A stretch of DNA of 16,073 nucleotides. Origin: Erysipelotrichaceae bacterium. GTDB taxonomy: Bacteria > Bacillota_I > Bacilli_A > Erysipelotrichales > Erysipelotrichaceae. Made by a program: the position numbers and the translations under genes. The notes under the pieces are model-generated. The model had not been told where the DNA came from, ran no database searches, and saw nothing but the letters and a program-made list of their open reading frames with translations. Positions 6,122 through 13,480 of the stretch are shown here, one piece after another (within the stretch, counting starts at the first letter, position 1; each line of letters starts with the position of its first letter). The stretch is taken from positions 1 through 16,073 of the forward strand of contig JAFONG010000010.1 of NCBI GenBank assembly GCA_017418585.1. The letters run 5' to 3'.

Positions 6122-6767
6122 ATTCGTTTAGATCTTCAACTGTGATGATATCCTTGGGATACTTTCTGGCTACCAGCACATCCATGCAGTGAACATGCGG
6201 CACGCCGGAGGAATGACATACGAAGATCGTTTCATCGACTCTTTCGAACTTCCAGTCCGGATAGTAGGAAAAAAGCTTTCCGGTACGCCACATTTTTTCG
6301 CCCTCATCCCAGTCGGGAGGCAGAGGAATAAACGGCTTGTCGACAAAAACATTGAACCAGTTGACGCCTCCGGGTCTGGTCATGTTCTTGACCTTTTCAA
6401 AGAATCCGTCGATCTTCTCGTCTTCCAGATACTGTATCGTTCCGGTAGAGTAGATGATATCGAATTGTTCATCAATCCGGAAATCGTTGATATCGGCAAC
6501 GAAAGCGTTGATCTCAACGTTGTTTTCTTTTGCCATTTTCCTGGTCTTGCTGATGCCATTCGTTGTGATATCGAAGGCGTAGACTTCGTAGCCCTGCTTA
6601 GCCATGAAGACGGCATCCTTGCCTTCGCCGCAGCCGATGTCCAGAACTTTTACTCCCTTGCCGGGCGGAACAAGCTTAACCAGCTCGTAGCACAGCTGCG
6701 CAGGTTCCGTTCCCCAGAAGTAGTCTTCCGTTTCATACCATTTCTCATAGTTGGTTTTTAATGCCAT
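6120..6767 (-). CDS. TehB-like SAM-dependent methyltransferase
   Basis: This 215-residue soluble class I methyltransferase has motif I VLDIGCGEGKD (41-51), which binds S-adenosylmethionine. An acidic end of strand 2 follows (YAFDIT), then VADINDFRIDEQFDIIYST (motif III/IV region) and a post-motif RPGG. The order and the spacing resemble TehB, the tellurite- and selenite-modifying methyltransferase, and the related thiopurine-methyltransferase-like group; YETEDYFWGTEPA near the N-terminus fits the substrate lid of this group. The true substrate is unknown, and tellurite resistance is only a family label. The start ATG 6767 has AAAGGA about ten bases upstream. It begins 17 bases after the ROK gene end and is probably co-transcribed with it. 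Confidence 0.82.
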   Translation of the reverse strand: MALKTNYEKWYETEDYFWGTEPAQLCYELVKLVPPGKGVKVLDIGCGEGKDAVFMAKQGYEVYAFDITTNGISKTRKMAKENNVEINAFVADINDFRIDEQFDIIYSTGTIQYLEDEKIDGFFEKVKNMTRPGGVNWFNVFVDKPFIPLPPDWDEGEKMWRTGKLFSYYPDWKFERVDETIFVCHSSGVPHVHCMDVLVARKYPKDIITVEDLNE

Positions 6768-6784
6768 GTCATTTCAGTCCTTTC

Positions 6785-7681
6785 TTAGCGGTTTTCCAAG
6801 TAGTTGATATATGAACCGATCAGATTTGCATCGTTGCTGAATCTGCAGGGAACGATCTCGGTTTCCACTAGAAAGTGGCGCTGACCGGTAAATGATTTTT
6901 CTGTGACTTCCTTGAATTTCTCTCTGATCTTTTCCGTCACGATCGGCTGTCTGCTGATTCCTCCCCCGATGGCGATCTTCTCCAGATCCAGAAGCCAATA
7001 GAGGTTATAGATCTGCTTGGCGATATTCTCACACAGTTCATTCAGCGCATCTTGGGCAATATGATCTTCAGGCCGCCTGGCAAAGAATTCCCGTCCGTCG
7101 ATCGGTTTAGAAGATCCGGTTCTTCTTTGATACGTATTCAGCAGAAAAGTGGTAGAACAGTTGTTTCCAAGCATGTTTGCGTGATTGTAGAATTCACTGG
7201 AGTCCGTAACGAGGAAACTGAATTCCCCGGAAGTTGAATGACGTCCTCTAACGATCTGCCCGTTAATGATCAGACCGCCTCCGACACCTGTACCGATCAC
7301 AAATACGGCAGCGTTACCGCATCCCTGCAAAGCGCCATAGCGGTATTCAGCCAGAACCGCCGCCTTACCGTCGTTTTCCAGAACGACTCTGCATCCGCAT
7401 TTTTCTTGCAGAAGCGGACCGATAAAAAGACCGTTGTTATATCTTAACGAGCCGCCTCCGCTGCAGCGTCCGCTTTTCACGTCGATGAAGCCAGGCAAAG
7501 ACATGGCAATTCCTTCCACCTCGTCTTTATGCTACCGATATATGCTTTCAATTGTATTGGCAAAACTGTCAAAACTGTCCTTCGGTGAAGGAACAAATCC
7601 TTTGTCCGTAATGGTTAAGGCATCTTCCACGATCCCATACTTGATTTCCGTGCCGCCTACATCAAAAGCCAGTAATCTCAT
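6785..7681 (-). pseudogene. ROK-family sugar kinase interrupted by an in-frame TAG
   Basis: Reading from ATG 7681 gives the ROK N-terminus with the phosphate-binding DVGGTEIKYG (residues 7-16), then a TAG at codon 50 (7532-7534). The same frame continues without shift as HKDEVEGIAMSLPG, ENDGKAAVLAE, GTGVGGGLIINGQIVRG and IAIGGGIS, to TAA at 6785. Without the TAG it would be 298 residues, the usual ROK kinase length. It would phosphorylate a hexose, amino sugar or phospho-independent glucoside using ATP. The CxCGxxGC zinc motif of classical ROK repressors and glucokinases is absent, as in beta-glucoside-kinase-like members. There is no helix-turn-helix. AAGGAAG lies nine bases before ATG 7681. 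A GTG (7519) or the ATG of MSLPG could restart translation, but that product would lack the ATP-phosphate loop. It could be a recent nonsense mutation, a sequencing error or readthrough. Confidence 0.8.
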
Positions 7682-7704
7682 TCTGTTTTTCTTCCTTGCC
7701 TGTT

Positions 7705-7720
7705 GACCGTAACCGCGGTC
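7705..7720. promoter_or_regulatory. Inverted repeat downstream of the ROK gene promoter
   Basis: GACCG (7705-7709) and CGGTC (7716-7720) face each other across six bases and contain the palindrome ACCGCGGT (7712-7719). The site lies between the predicted start of the ROK transcript and its ribosome binding site, where a repressor could act. Weak evidence. Confidence 0.25.
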
Positions 7721-7735
7721 ATCTCTTTATAATCA

Positions 7736-7764
7736 ATTCTATCAATTCCGTTTTTTCTCAGCAA
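7736..7764 (-). promoter_or_regulatory. Candidate promoter of the ROK/methyltransferase unit
   Basis: On the minus strand TTGCTG (7759-7764), a 17-base spacer and TAGAAT (7736-7741). The predicted start near 7729 leaves a leader of about 48 bases before ATG 7681. Confidence 0.5.
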
Positions 7765-7798
7765 GAATCGATATGCATGTATCTTTAAATCATTATGA

Positions 7799-7828
7799 TT
7801 GACAAATATTTTTATTCAGAGTTAATAT
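7799..7828 (+). promoter_or_regulatory. Promoter of pyrG
   Basis: A consensus TTGACA (7799-7804) with 18 bases to TAATAT (7823-7828), or 17 bases to TTAATA. The predicted start near 7835 leaves a leader of about 120 bases before the pyrG ATG. The start region is A-rich, not the GGGC start that Bacillus subtilis pyrG uses for CTP-sensitive reiterative transcription. Confidence 0.72.
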
Positions 7829-7844
7829 CATAAAGTAAAAAAAC

Positions 7845-7858
7845 TGTACGGCCGTACA
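7845..7858. promoter_or_regulatory. Perfect 14-bp palindrome, candidate operator in the pyrG leader
   Basis: TGTACGG (7845-7851) is followed at once by its inverse CCGTACA (7852-7858). With no loop between, it is a poor RNA hairpin but an ideal binding site for a dimeric DNA-binding protein. GTAC-containing palindromes of this kind are common operators of TetR-family repressors (family knowledge). It lies about 10 to 24 bases after the predicted pyrG start, where a bound repressor would block transcription. Confidence 0.5.
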
Positions 7859-7866
7859 AGAATCCG

Positions 7867-7905
7867 TTCCATGAATAATTAGAAATGGAAGTTGGTTTTT
7901 AAACC
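7867..7905 (+). promoter_or_regulatory. Paired hairpins in the pyrG leader
   Basis: TTCCAT (7867-7872) pairs with ATGGAA (7885-7890), and GGTTT (7894-7898) pairs with AAACC (7901-7905). They precede the terminator-like hairpin at 7914 and could be part of an attenuation switch. I recognise no known riboswitch. Confidence 0.35.
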
Positions 7906-7913
7906 CGCAAGAT

Positions 7914-7934
7914 AACATCGTTTAGATGTTTTTT
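7914..7934 (+). terminator. Terminator-like hairpin upstream of pyrG (candidate attenuator)
   Basis: AACATC (7914-7919), a five-base loop and GATGTT (7925-7930) run into a T tract (7929-7934). The stem is only six pairs and AT-rich, so termination would be partial. It sits 11 bases ahead of the pyrG ribosome binding site, the position of the known pyrG attenuator in Bacillus. Confidence 0.5.
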
Positions 7935-7955
7935 ATTTATTTTCGGAGGTGCTTT

Positions 7956-9563
7956 ATGTGTAAGTTCATATTCGTGACAGGAGGAGTGGTTTCAGGTCTG
8001 GGCAAGGGCATTACGGCCGCATCGTTAGGCAGACTGCTGAAAGCCAGAGGGTTCAAGGTGGCATCGCAGAAGCTGGATCCCTACATCAATGTCGATCCGG
8101 GTACGATGTCTCCATATCAGCATGGTGAAGTCTACGTAACAGAGGACGGTGCCGAGACCGATCTGGATCTGGGACACTATGAACGTTTTATCAACGAAGA
8201 TCTGAACCGTTATTCCAATCTGACGACCGGGAAAGTCTTCTGGAGGGTTCTGAATAAAGAAAGAAAAGGCGAATATCTTGGAAGTACCGTTCAGATCATC
8301 CCCCATATTACAAACGAGATCAAGGATTTCATCTACATGGCAGCAAGAAAGAATGATCCGGATGTCCTGATCTGTGAAGTCGGAGGTACGATCGGCGACA
8401 TCGAATCCCAGCCGTTCATTGAAGCGATCAGACAGATCGGACTGGAACAGGGGAGAGACAATGTCTGCTATGTGCATGTCACCCTGGTTCCGTATCTGGA
8501 AAGCTCCAGAGAGCACAAGACCAAGCCGACACAGCATTCCGTAAAAGAACTGCAGGGCATGGGCATCAATCCGGACGTGATCGTATTGAGATGCGTAAAA
8601 CCGCTTGAGAAAGACGTGTTTCAGAAGATCGCTCTTTTCTGCAATATCAAAGAAGAATGTGTCATTGAAAACAGAACCCTGAAACTGCTTTATGAAGTAC
8701 CGCTGGCGCTGGAAAAGCAGGGTTTCGGAGACTGCGTCTGTCGGATCCTGAAAATCAAGGGAAACAGACCGGAACTGGATGCCTGGAGGGAAATGGTAAA
8801 AAGAGCCAAGAAGGCCGATCGGTGTATCGATATAGGCATTGTAGGAAAATATGTTAAACTGCATGATGCCTATCTTTCCGTAGCGGAAGCGCTGAATCAT
8901 GCAGCATACTATAATCACAGCAGAGTCAGGATACACTGGATCGATTCCGAAACGGTCAATGAAAAGAATGTGGCAAAAAAACTGGAATCTTGCAGTGGCA
9001 TTGTCGTTCCGGGGGGTTTCGGAAACAGAGGCATCGAAGGCAAGATCGTTACGGCGAAATACTGTCGCGAAAACGGCATCCCTTACCTGGGACTGTGTCT
9101 GGGAATGCAGGTGGCAGTCATCGAGTTTGCCAGAAACGTATGCAGGCTCAAGGACGCCAATTCCCGGGAATTCGATCCCGAATCCACCGACAAGGTCATT
9201 GACTTTCTTCCGAATCAGAACGATCAGACCCAGAAGGGAGGTACTTTGCGTCTGGGTGCCTATGAATGCAAGCTGCAGGACGGAACGCTGATTAAAGAAC
9301 TCTATGGTCAGGATACAATTAAAGAAAGACACAGACACCGTTACGAGTTTAACAACGAATACCGGCAGATACTGGAAAGAAACGGGATGGTTCTTTCTGG
9401 CACATCTCCGGACGGATACATCGTAGAAACGGTAGAATACAAGGACAGCCCATTCTTTATCGGCGTTCAGTTTCATCCGGAATTCAAGTCGAGACCGAAC
9501 CGTCCGCATCCGCTGTTCATAGGTCTGATCAAGGCCTCGTTATCAAAGAATAAGATAGGATGA
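7956..9563 (+). CDS. pyrG: CTP synthase
   Basis: This 535-residue cytosolic enzyme makes CTP from UTP, ATP and glutamine, the last step of de novo pyrimidine nucleotide synthesis. The N-terminal synthetase domain (1 to about 265) starts FVTGGVVSGLGKG (6-18), the ATP/UTP loop, and includes KLDPYINVDPGTMSP and CEVGGTIGDIES. The C-terminal class I glutaminase domain has the nucleophile C381 in GLCLGMQ and the catalytic pair H507/E509 in HPEF. The length equals that of Bacillus PyrG. The frame is open to 7926, but ATG 7956 is chosen: GGAGGT (7945-7950) lies five bases upstream, and the family N-terminus begins exactly there. It stands alone with its own promoter and leader. The hairpin at 9653-9684 is the first terminator downstream. 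Confidence 0.98.
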   Translation: MCKFIFVTGGVVSGLGKGITAASLGRLLKARGFKVASQKLDPYINVDPGTMSPYQHGEVYVTEDGAETDLDLGHYERFINEDLNRYSNLTTGKVFWRVLNKERKGEYLGSTVQIIPHITNEIKDFIYMAARKNDPDVLICEVGGTIGDIESQPFIEAIRQIGLEQGRDNVCYVHVTLVPYLESSREHKTKPTQHSVKELQGMGINPDVIVLRCVKPLEKDVFQKIALFCNIKEECVIENRTLKLLYEVPLALEKQGFGDCVCRILKIKGNRPELDAWREMVKRAKKADRCIDIGIVGKYVKLHDAYLSVAEALNHAAYYNHSRVRIHWIDSETVNEKNVAKKLESCSGIVVPGGFGNRGIEGKIVTAKYCRENGIPYLGLCLGMQVAVIEFARNVCRLKDANSREFDPESTDKVIDFLPNQNDQTQKGGTLRLGAYECKLQDGTLIKELYGQDTIKERHRHRYEFNNEYRQILERNGMVLSGTSPDGYIVETVEYKDSPFFIGVQFHPEFKSRPNRPHPLFIGLIKASLSKNKIG

Positions 9564-9564
9564 A

Positions 9565-9593
9565 TTGAAACGCTGTGTATGGCGTATTATAAT
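9565..9593 (+). promoter_or_regulatory. Promoter of the ABC transporter operon
   Basis: TTGAAA (9565-9570), a 17-base spacer and consensus TATAAT (9588-9593), beginning two bases after the pyrG stop codon. The predicted start is at 9600 or 9601. No comparably good promoter lies between the terminator at 9653-9684 and the first gene at 9743. Confidence 0.8.
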
Positions 9594-9601
9594 GTATTCA
9601 A

Positions 9602-9649
9602 ATGAAAGCAATGCGGATTGTTGATCTTTACATTAGAATCAGGTCCTAA
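9602..9649 (+). CDS. Possible 15-residue leader peptide, near-leaderless
   Basis: ATG 9602 lies one or two bases after the predicted transcript start and opens a 15-codon frame, MKAMRIVDLYIRIRS, with stop TAA 9647-9649. The terminator hairpin begins four bases later. Three Arg codons (AGA, AGG, CGG, all usually rare) fall at residues 5, 12 and 14. This could be an attenuator peptide read from a leaderless mRNA, or a chance frame. Confidence 0.3.
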   Translation: MKAMRIVDLYIRIRS

Positions 9650-9652
9650 ATA

Positions 9653-9684
9653 AAGACAAGGCGTTTTTGAGCCTCGTCTTTTTT
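9653..9684 (+). terminator. Terminator after pyrG and in the leader of the transport operon
   Basis: AAGACAAGGC (9653-9662), an eight-base loop and GCCTCGTCTT (9671-9680) pair at nine of ten positions, followed by a T run. It is the first terminator after pyrG, but it also lies downstream of the promoter at 9565. The transport operon must therefore read through it. Confidence 0.85.
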
Positions 9685-9742
9685 ATTTAAGATAAACCGC
9701 ACGCTTTTAGCAAAGGGAAAAAGGGAGGAGAGTATCCATAAA

Positions 9743-11044
9743 ATGAAAAAGATTTTCACTTTGTTTATGATTGTCATGATGTTGTTTGGCGCTGCTTCCT
9801 GCAGCAAAGAATCAGGTCAGGAAGAAGGCGATAAGCTTCTGACGGAACTGAGTGAACCTGTTACGATCACTGTCTGGAACACTTATACTTATCACCAGCA
9901 GGAAGCTTTCCAGGAGATGGTAGATTCATTCAACGCATCTCAGGACAAGGTCACTGTCGTTTATGAACCGCAGGCATATCAGGACTATGACAGCAACCTT
10001 CTGCTTGCTGTACGTAACGGAACAGGTCCGAACATCACCAACCGTTATCCAAGCTCGGCTGCTGCCTACATTGAAGAAGACCTTCTGGTCAATCTGACTC
10101 CGTACATCAGCAACGAGACTGTCGGCATTCCTGACTTCAAGGAGAACCTTGTCGGTAAGGTTTACGAAGAGATCACTCAGTGGGGCGAGGATTCCGTCTA
10201 TGTATTCCCGGTCATCATTACCTCAGAAGTTCTTTACTACAATAAGGACATCTTCAATGAGCTCGGTCTGGAAGCACCTAAGACCTGGGAAGAACTCGCA
10301 GAAGTATCAAAGACCATCTATGAAGCAAAAGGCATTCCGGGATGGGGTTCCGACTCTGAAACCGATACGATGATCGACCGTGTCGTTCAGCTTGGCAGCA
10401 AGTTCATCAATGCGGAAGATCATACGGTAGCGGTAGATGAAGATAAGTTTACGGAAGCTCTGGAATGGTATCTGACCGGTCTGAAGGAAGGCTACTTCCG
10501 TCTGGCAGGTGCTGACTACTACCATTCAGGACCGTTCACACAGGGCAATGTCGCCAGCTATATCGGTTCAAGCGCAGGTTCAGGCTATGTTCTGCCTTAT
10601 GCCGATTTTGAAGTAGGCGTATCTCTGATTCCTCAGTCAGGTCCGGAAAAGTTCGCTCCTGCATGGGGCGGCGGTCTGGTCGTCTTCGACAAGACACCGG
10701 AAGAGAATCTTGCCAGCTATCTGTTCCTGAAGTACTGTCTGAGCGATGAAGTACTTGCCAAGTGGGCAATTGAATTTGGTGCTTCTCCATGCACGAAGTC
10801 TTCCATCGCTACGGCTACATTCCAGGAAGAAATCAAGAACAACATCGTTACGGCTGCTCTGGTTGAAACGGCAGACTGCATCAACTGGGTTCCATCCGTT
10901 GCCGGTGCCGATGACGTAAGAGACGCTTTCGGCAAGGCTGTCGATGCAAGTTTTGCTGACGACAGCGGCAAAGATGTTGCTACACTGGTAAAAGAAGCGA
11001 CTGAAACATTCTTCAAAGAAGCACAGGCTGCTCTTGAACAGTAA
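9743..11044 (+). CDS. Extracellular solute-binding lipoprotein of an ABC importer
   Basis: This 433-residue protein captures the substrate outside the membrane and delivers it to the permeases. A type II signal peptide (KK, then a hydrophobic core) ends at C20 in AASC; position -3 is Ala rather than the usual Leu. The mature part begins with an acidic linker and then SEPVTITVWNTYTYHQQEAFQEMVDSFNASQDKVTVVYEP, the signature start of the UgpB/MalE-like family (solute-binding family 1). NITNRYPSSAAAYIEEDLLVNLTPYI and YNKDIFNELGLEAPKTWEE are further family blocks. GGGAGGAG lies about 12 bases before ATG 9743. It is the first gene of the operon, and a strong hairpin directly after it should raise its level over the later genes. 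The substrate is unknown; the downstream phosphohydrolases suggest an organophosphate. Confidence 0.92.
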   Translation: MKKIFTLFMIVMMLFGAASCSKESGQEEGDKLLTELSEPVTITVWNTYTYHQQEAFQEMVDSFNASQDKVTVVYEPQAYQDYDSNLLLAVRNGTGPNITNRYPSSAAAYIEEDLLVNLTPYISNETVGIPDFKENLVGKVYEEITQWGEDSVYVFPVIITSEVLYYNKDIFNELGLEAPKTWEELAEVSKTIYEAKGIPGWGSDSETDTMIDRVVQLGSKFINAEDHTVAVDEDKFTEALEWYLTGLKEGYFRLAGADYYHSGPFTQGNVASYIGSSAGSGYVLPYADFEVGVSLIPQSGPEKFAPAWGGGLVVFDKTPEENLASYLFLKYCLSDEVLAKWAIEFGASPCTKSSIATATFQEEIKNNIVTAALVETADCINWVPSVAGADDVRDAFGKAVDASFADDSGKDVATLVKEATETFFKEAQAALEQ

Positions 11045-11059
11045 TTAGACGTACCTTTT

Positions 11060-11097
11060 AGGGAGAACCGTTTTCATGACGGTTCTCCCTTTATTTT
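11060..11097 (+). terminator. Intercistronic hairpin after the binding-protein gene
   Basis: AGGGAGAACCG (11060-11070), a nine-base loop and CGGTTCTCCCT (11080-11090) form a perfect eleven-pair stem followed by TTATTTTT. It lies between the binding-protein gene and the phosphodiesterase gene, where no new promoter is evident. It probably acts as a leaky terminator and mRNA-protecting stem. Confidence 0.85.
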
Positions 11098-11127
11098 TAG
11101 AAATAAACAGTTCTAAAGGAGAACGAT

Positions 11128-12435
11128 ATGAGCAAGTTAATGGTTTTTATGATCGATGCACTCTGTTCCAGCGATCTGGAATACATGCGCAGTCTTCCGA
11201 ATTTCAGTTCCGTCATTGACCGGGGATCCTATGTCAGGCATCTGCTTCCGGTACATCCGGCATTGACCTACTGCTGCCATACATCCATTCTGACATCCTG
11301 CTATGTGGACCGCCACGGCATTCACAACAACGAAAACTATGAACGCGGATGCAGACGCGGAGATGTGTGGTTCGGAATGAAGAAGGAAGTCAAGGTTCCG
11401 ACACTGCTGGACTATGCAAGAGAAGCGGGCATGACTACCGCATCGATTGCCTGGCCTGTATCCGCAGGAGCAGACTATACCTACAACTGGCCGATGATCG
11501 TTCCTTATCATTATGATGGGGATCATCCGGAAGATTATCTTGCCAACGGCAATGCGACGCAGAATCTTTTAGATGCTTATTTCTGGAAATATGGCAGATA
11601 TCAGAAAGGCCCTGACAGCAGTCTGGATCTGATGACCATGTCGGTGGCTCCCGATCTGATCAGGGATTTCGGTCAGCCTGACGTAATGCTGGTGAAGATG
11701 TGCGATCTAGACACTGTACGTCACATCTACGGTGTTTATGACCCGCATACGAAAATACAGCTGAAGAAACACGATGAGGAGTTTGGAGTCATTCTGGAGT
11801 CCGTACGCCGTTACGGCGATTTCGACGATACGAACTTCGTGATCATGGGAGACCACGGTCAGACGAATATTACGGATATCCTGAATATCATCCGTCTGTT
11901 TGAAAGAGACGGATTGCTGAAGACAGATGAAAACCACAATCTCGTCGACTGCAAGTGCTACGCCCATACCGGAGCGCTAAGCTGTTTCATTGAACTGAAG
12001 GATCCTGAAGACAAGGAAACGGAAGCCGAAGTCAGAGCCTATCTTGAAAAGCTGAAGGAAGATCCGAAAATCAGACTGGCATATGTTCTTGACAAAAAGG
12101 AAATGAAAGAAAGATATCATCTGGCAGGACCTTACGACTTCGTGATCGAGAGTGCCAATTCAATCAGTTTCTCAGACAAACTGAACGCTACGGAAATCTG
12201 GGCATCGGTAGAACCGGGAGACCACGTTCTAGGAAAGGCAACTCATGGAAGCTGCCCGGAAAGAGAAGAAAACACGCTGTTCATAGCGGCAGGTCCGGAT
12301 GTCAGACAGGGTATCGTATATGAAAGAAGATCCATGGTCGATGAAGCTGTTACGATGGCGAAGATGATCGGCCTGGAGATGAAGGATACAGACGGAGAGG
12401 TCATGGAGGAAATGCTGTATGGAAGTAAGAATTGA
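11128..12435 (+). CDS. Alkaline-phosphatase-superfamily phosphodiesterase (nucleotide pyrophosphatase type), cytosolic
   Basis: This 435-residue protein has all metal and catalytic positions of the nucleotide pyrophosphatase/phosphodiesterase branch: D10 in MIDAL, the nucleophile T47 in HPALTYCCHTS, the D-x-x-x-H pair in CDLDTVRHIYG, the DH pair in MGDHGQ and the last His in ATHGSCPE. This set binds two zinc ions and hydrolyses phosphodiesters or phosphomonoesters. There is no signal peptide or membrane segment, so it should act in the cytosol on imported substrate. AAAGGAG lies eight bases before ATG 11128. Its end overlaps the ABC ATPase start by 17 bases, which ties it to the transporter. 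The exact substrate cannot be read from sequence; phosphonate or sulfate ester hydrolysis are other options in this superfamily. Confidence 0.88.
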   Translation: MSKLMVFMIDALCSSDLEYMRSLPNFSSVIDRGSYVRHLLPVHPALTYCCHTSILTSCYVDRHGIHNNENYERGCRRGDVWFGMKKEVKVPTLLDYAREAGMTTASIAWPVSAGADYTYNWPMIVPYHYDGDHPEDYLANGNATQNLLDAYFWKYGRYQKGPDSSLDLMTMSVAPDLIRDFGQPDVMLVKMCDLDTVRHIYGVYDPHTKIQLKKHDEEFGVILESVRRYGDFDDTNFVIMGDHGQTNITDILNIIRLFERDGLLKTDENHNLVDCKCYAHTGALSCFIELKDPEDKETEAEVRAYLEKLKEDPKIRLAYVLDKKEMKERYHLAGPYDFVIESANSISFSDKLNATEIWASVEPGDHVLGKATHGSCPEREENTLFIAAGPDVRQGIVYERRSMVDEAVTMAKMIGLEMKDTDGEVMEEMLYGSKN

Positions 12436-13480
12436 AGATCTGGTAAAACGTTTTGATGACGTCGTTGCGGTAAACAAGGTCAATGCGACGTTTGAGTCTG
12501 GGAAACTGATTGCTTTACTGGGACCTTCAGGCTGCGGCAAGTCTACGATGCTGAACATGCTCAGCGGCATCATGCCGGTTACCGAGGGAAAGATTTACTT
12601 CGATGACCAGGATGTCACGATGCTTTCTCCGGACAAGAGAGAAGTCGGTCTGGTTTTCCAGAACTATGCGCTATATCCGCACATGAGTGTTCTGGAGAAT
12701 ATCTGCTTTCCATTAAAGATCAAGAGAGTACCGAAGGCTGAACGCATCGAGAAAGCCAAAGAATATGCCAGAATGGTTCATATCGACGACTATCTTGACC
12801 GTTTGCCGAAAGAACTGTCGGGCGGACAGCAGCAGCGTGTCGCCATTGCCCGAGCTCTGGTAAAACAGCCGAAACTGCTGCTTCTGGATGAACCTCTGTC
12901 CAACCTGGATGCCAAGCTTAGGGTGGAGATGAGAGAAGAGATCCGTAGAATACAGCGTGAAAGCGGGGTTACGACCGTCTTTGTTACGCACGATCAGGAA
13001 GAAGCGACTTCCATTTCCGACTACATCATGCTGATGAAACTGGGCGTGAAACAGCAGTTTGCCAAAACGAGAAATCTCTATAACGATCCGGCGAATCTTT
13101 TTGTCGCCGACTTTATCGGCAATCCTACCATCAACCAGCTGCACGGCATCTATGAAAAAGGAAACTTCAGACCGGATGCTTATGAAAACGCGATTCCGAT
13201 CGGCAGGTATCAGATCGAAGACGGCACAAGAGTCGTGTTTGCTTCCCGCCCAGAAAGCGTCATCGTTGAAAAGAAAAACGGCAAGACAGTGATGGAGGTC
13301 GAAGAAACATATGTTTCCGGCAAGGATACCCTGTGTGTTCTGAAAGCGGGAGAGGGACGTCTGCGCGCCTACGTAGACAACGACAGCGCACCGCAGGAAA
13401 AAGATCTTGTTTCTGTTTCTTTCCGCGACAAGGGAGTCTTTGTTTTTAGCGAAGAAAGCGGAGAACGCTACTATGAGTAA
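12419..13480 (+). CDS. ABC importer ATPase (MsmX/UgpC/MalK type)
   Basis: This 353-residue ATPase powers the importer. The nucleotide-binding domain has Walker A GPSGCGKST (35-43), the Q-loop in VFQNYALYPHMSV, signature LSGGQQQR, Walker B LLLLDEP, the D-loop SNLDAKLR and the switch His in VTHDQEEA. A TOBE-type beta domain follows from about residue 235, as in MalK, UgpC and MsmX. The start is ATG 12419, inside the last codons of the phosphodiesterase gene, with GGAGG about eight bases upstream. ATGAGTAA at its end is shared with the next gene. It is dedicated to this operon, unlike the shared MsmX ATPase of some Firmicutes, but exchange with other importers is possible. Confidence 0.96.
   Translation: MEVRIEDLVKRFDDVVAVNKVNATFESGKLIALLGPSGCGKSTMLNMLSGIMPVTEGKIYFDDQDVTMLSPDKREVGLVFQNYALYPHMSVLENICFPLKIKRVPKAERIEKAKEYARMVHIDDYLDRLPKELSGGQQQRVAIARALVKQPKLLLLDEPLSNLDAKLRVEMREEIRRIQRESGVTTVFVTHDQEEATSISDYIMLMKLGVKQQFAKTRNLYNDPANLFVADFIGNPTINQLHGIYEKGNFRPDAYENAIPIGRYQIEDGTRVVFASRPESVIVEKKNGKTVMEVEETYVSGKDTLCVLKAGEGRLRAYVDNDSAPQEKDLVSVSFRDKGVFVFSEESGERYYE

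Noticed and set aside
6189..6761. A 190-codon plus-strand frame across the methyltransferase gene
   Set aside because: The minus-strand frame has clear methyltransferase motifs and a ribosome binding site; the plus-strand one has neither.
7532..7534. TAG reassigned to an amino acid in this organism
   Set aside because: TAG is used as a normal terminal stop by the permease gene ending at 14399, and no other gene here has an internal TAG.
8025..9509. A 494-codon open frame antisense to pyrG on the minus strand
   Set aside because: It lies wholly inside the highly conserved CTP synthase gene, resembles no family, and arises from the codon pattern of the sense strand.
9565..9585. Catabolite-responsive (CcpA) site overlapping the transport promoter
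   Set aside because: TTGAAACGCTGTGTAT looks similar, but the spacing before CG is one base short of the consensus.
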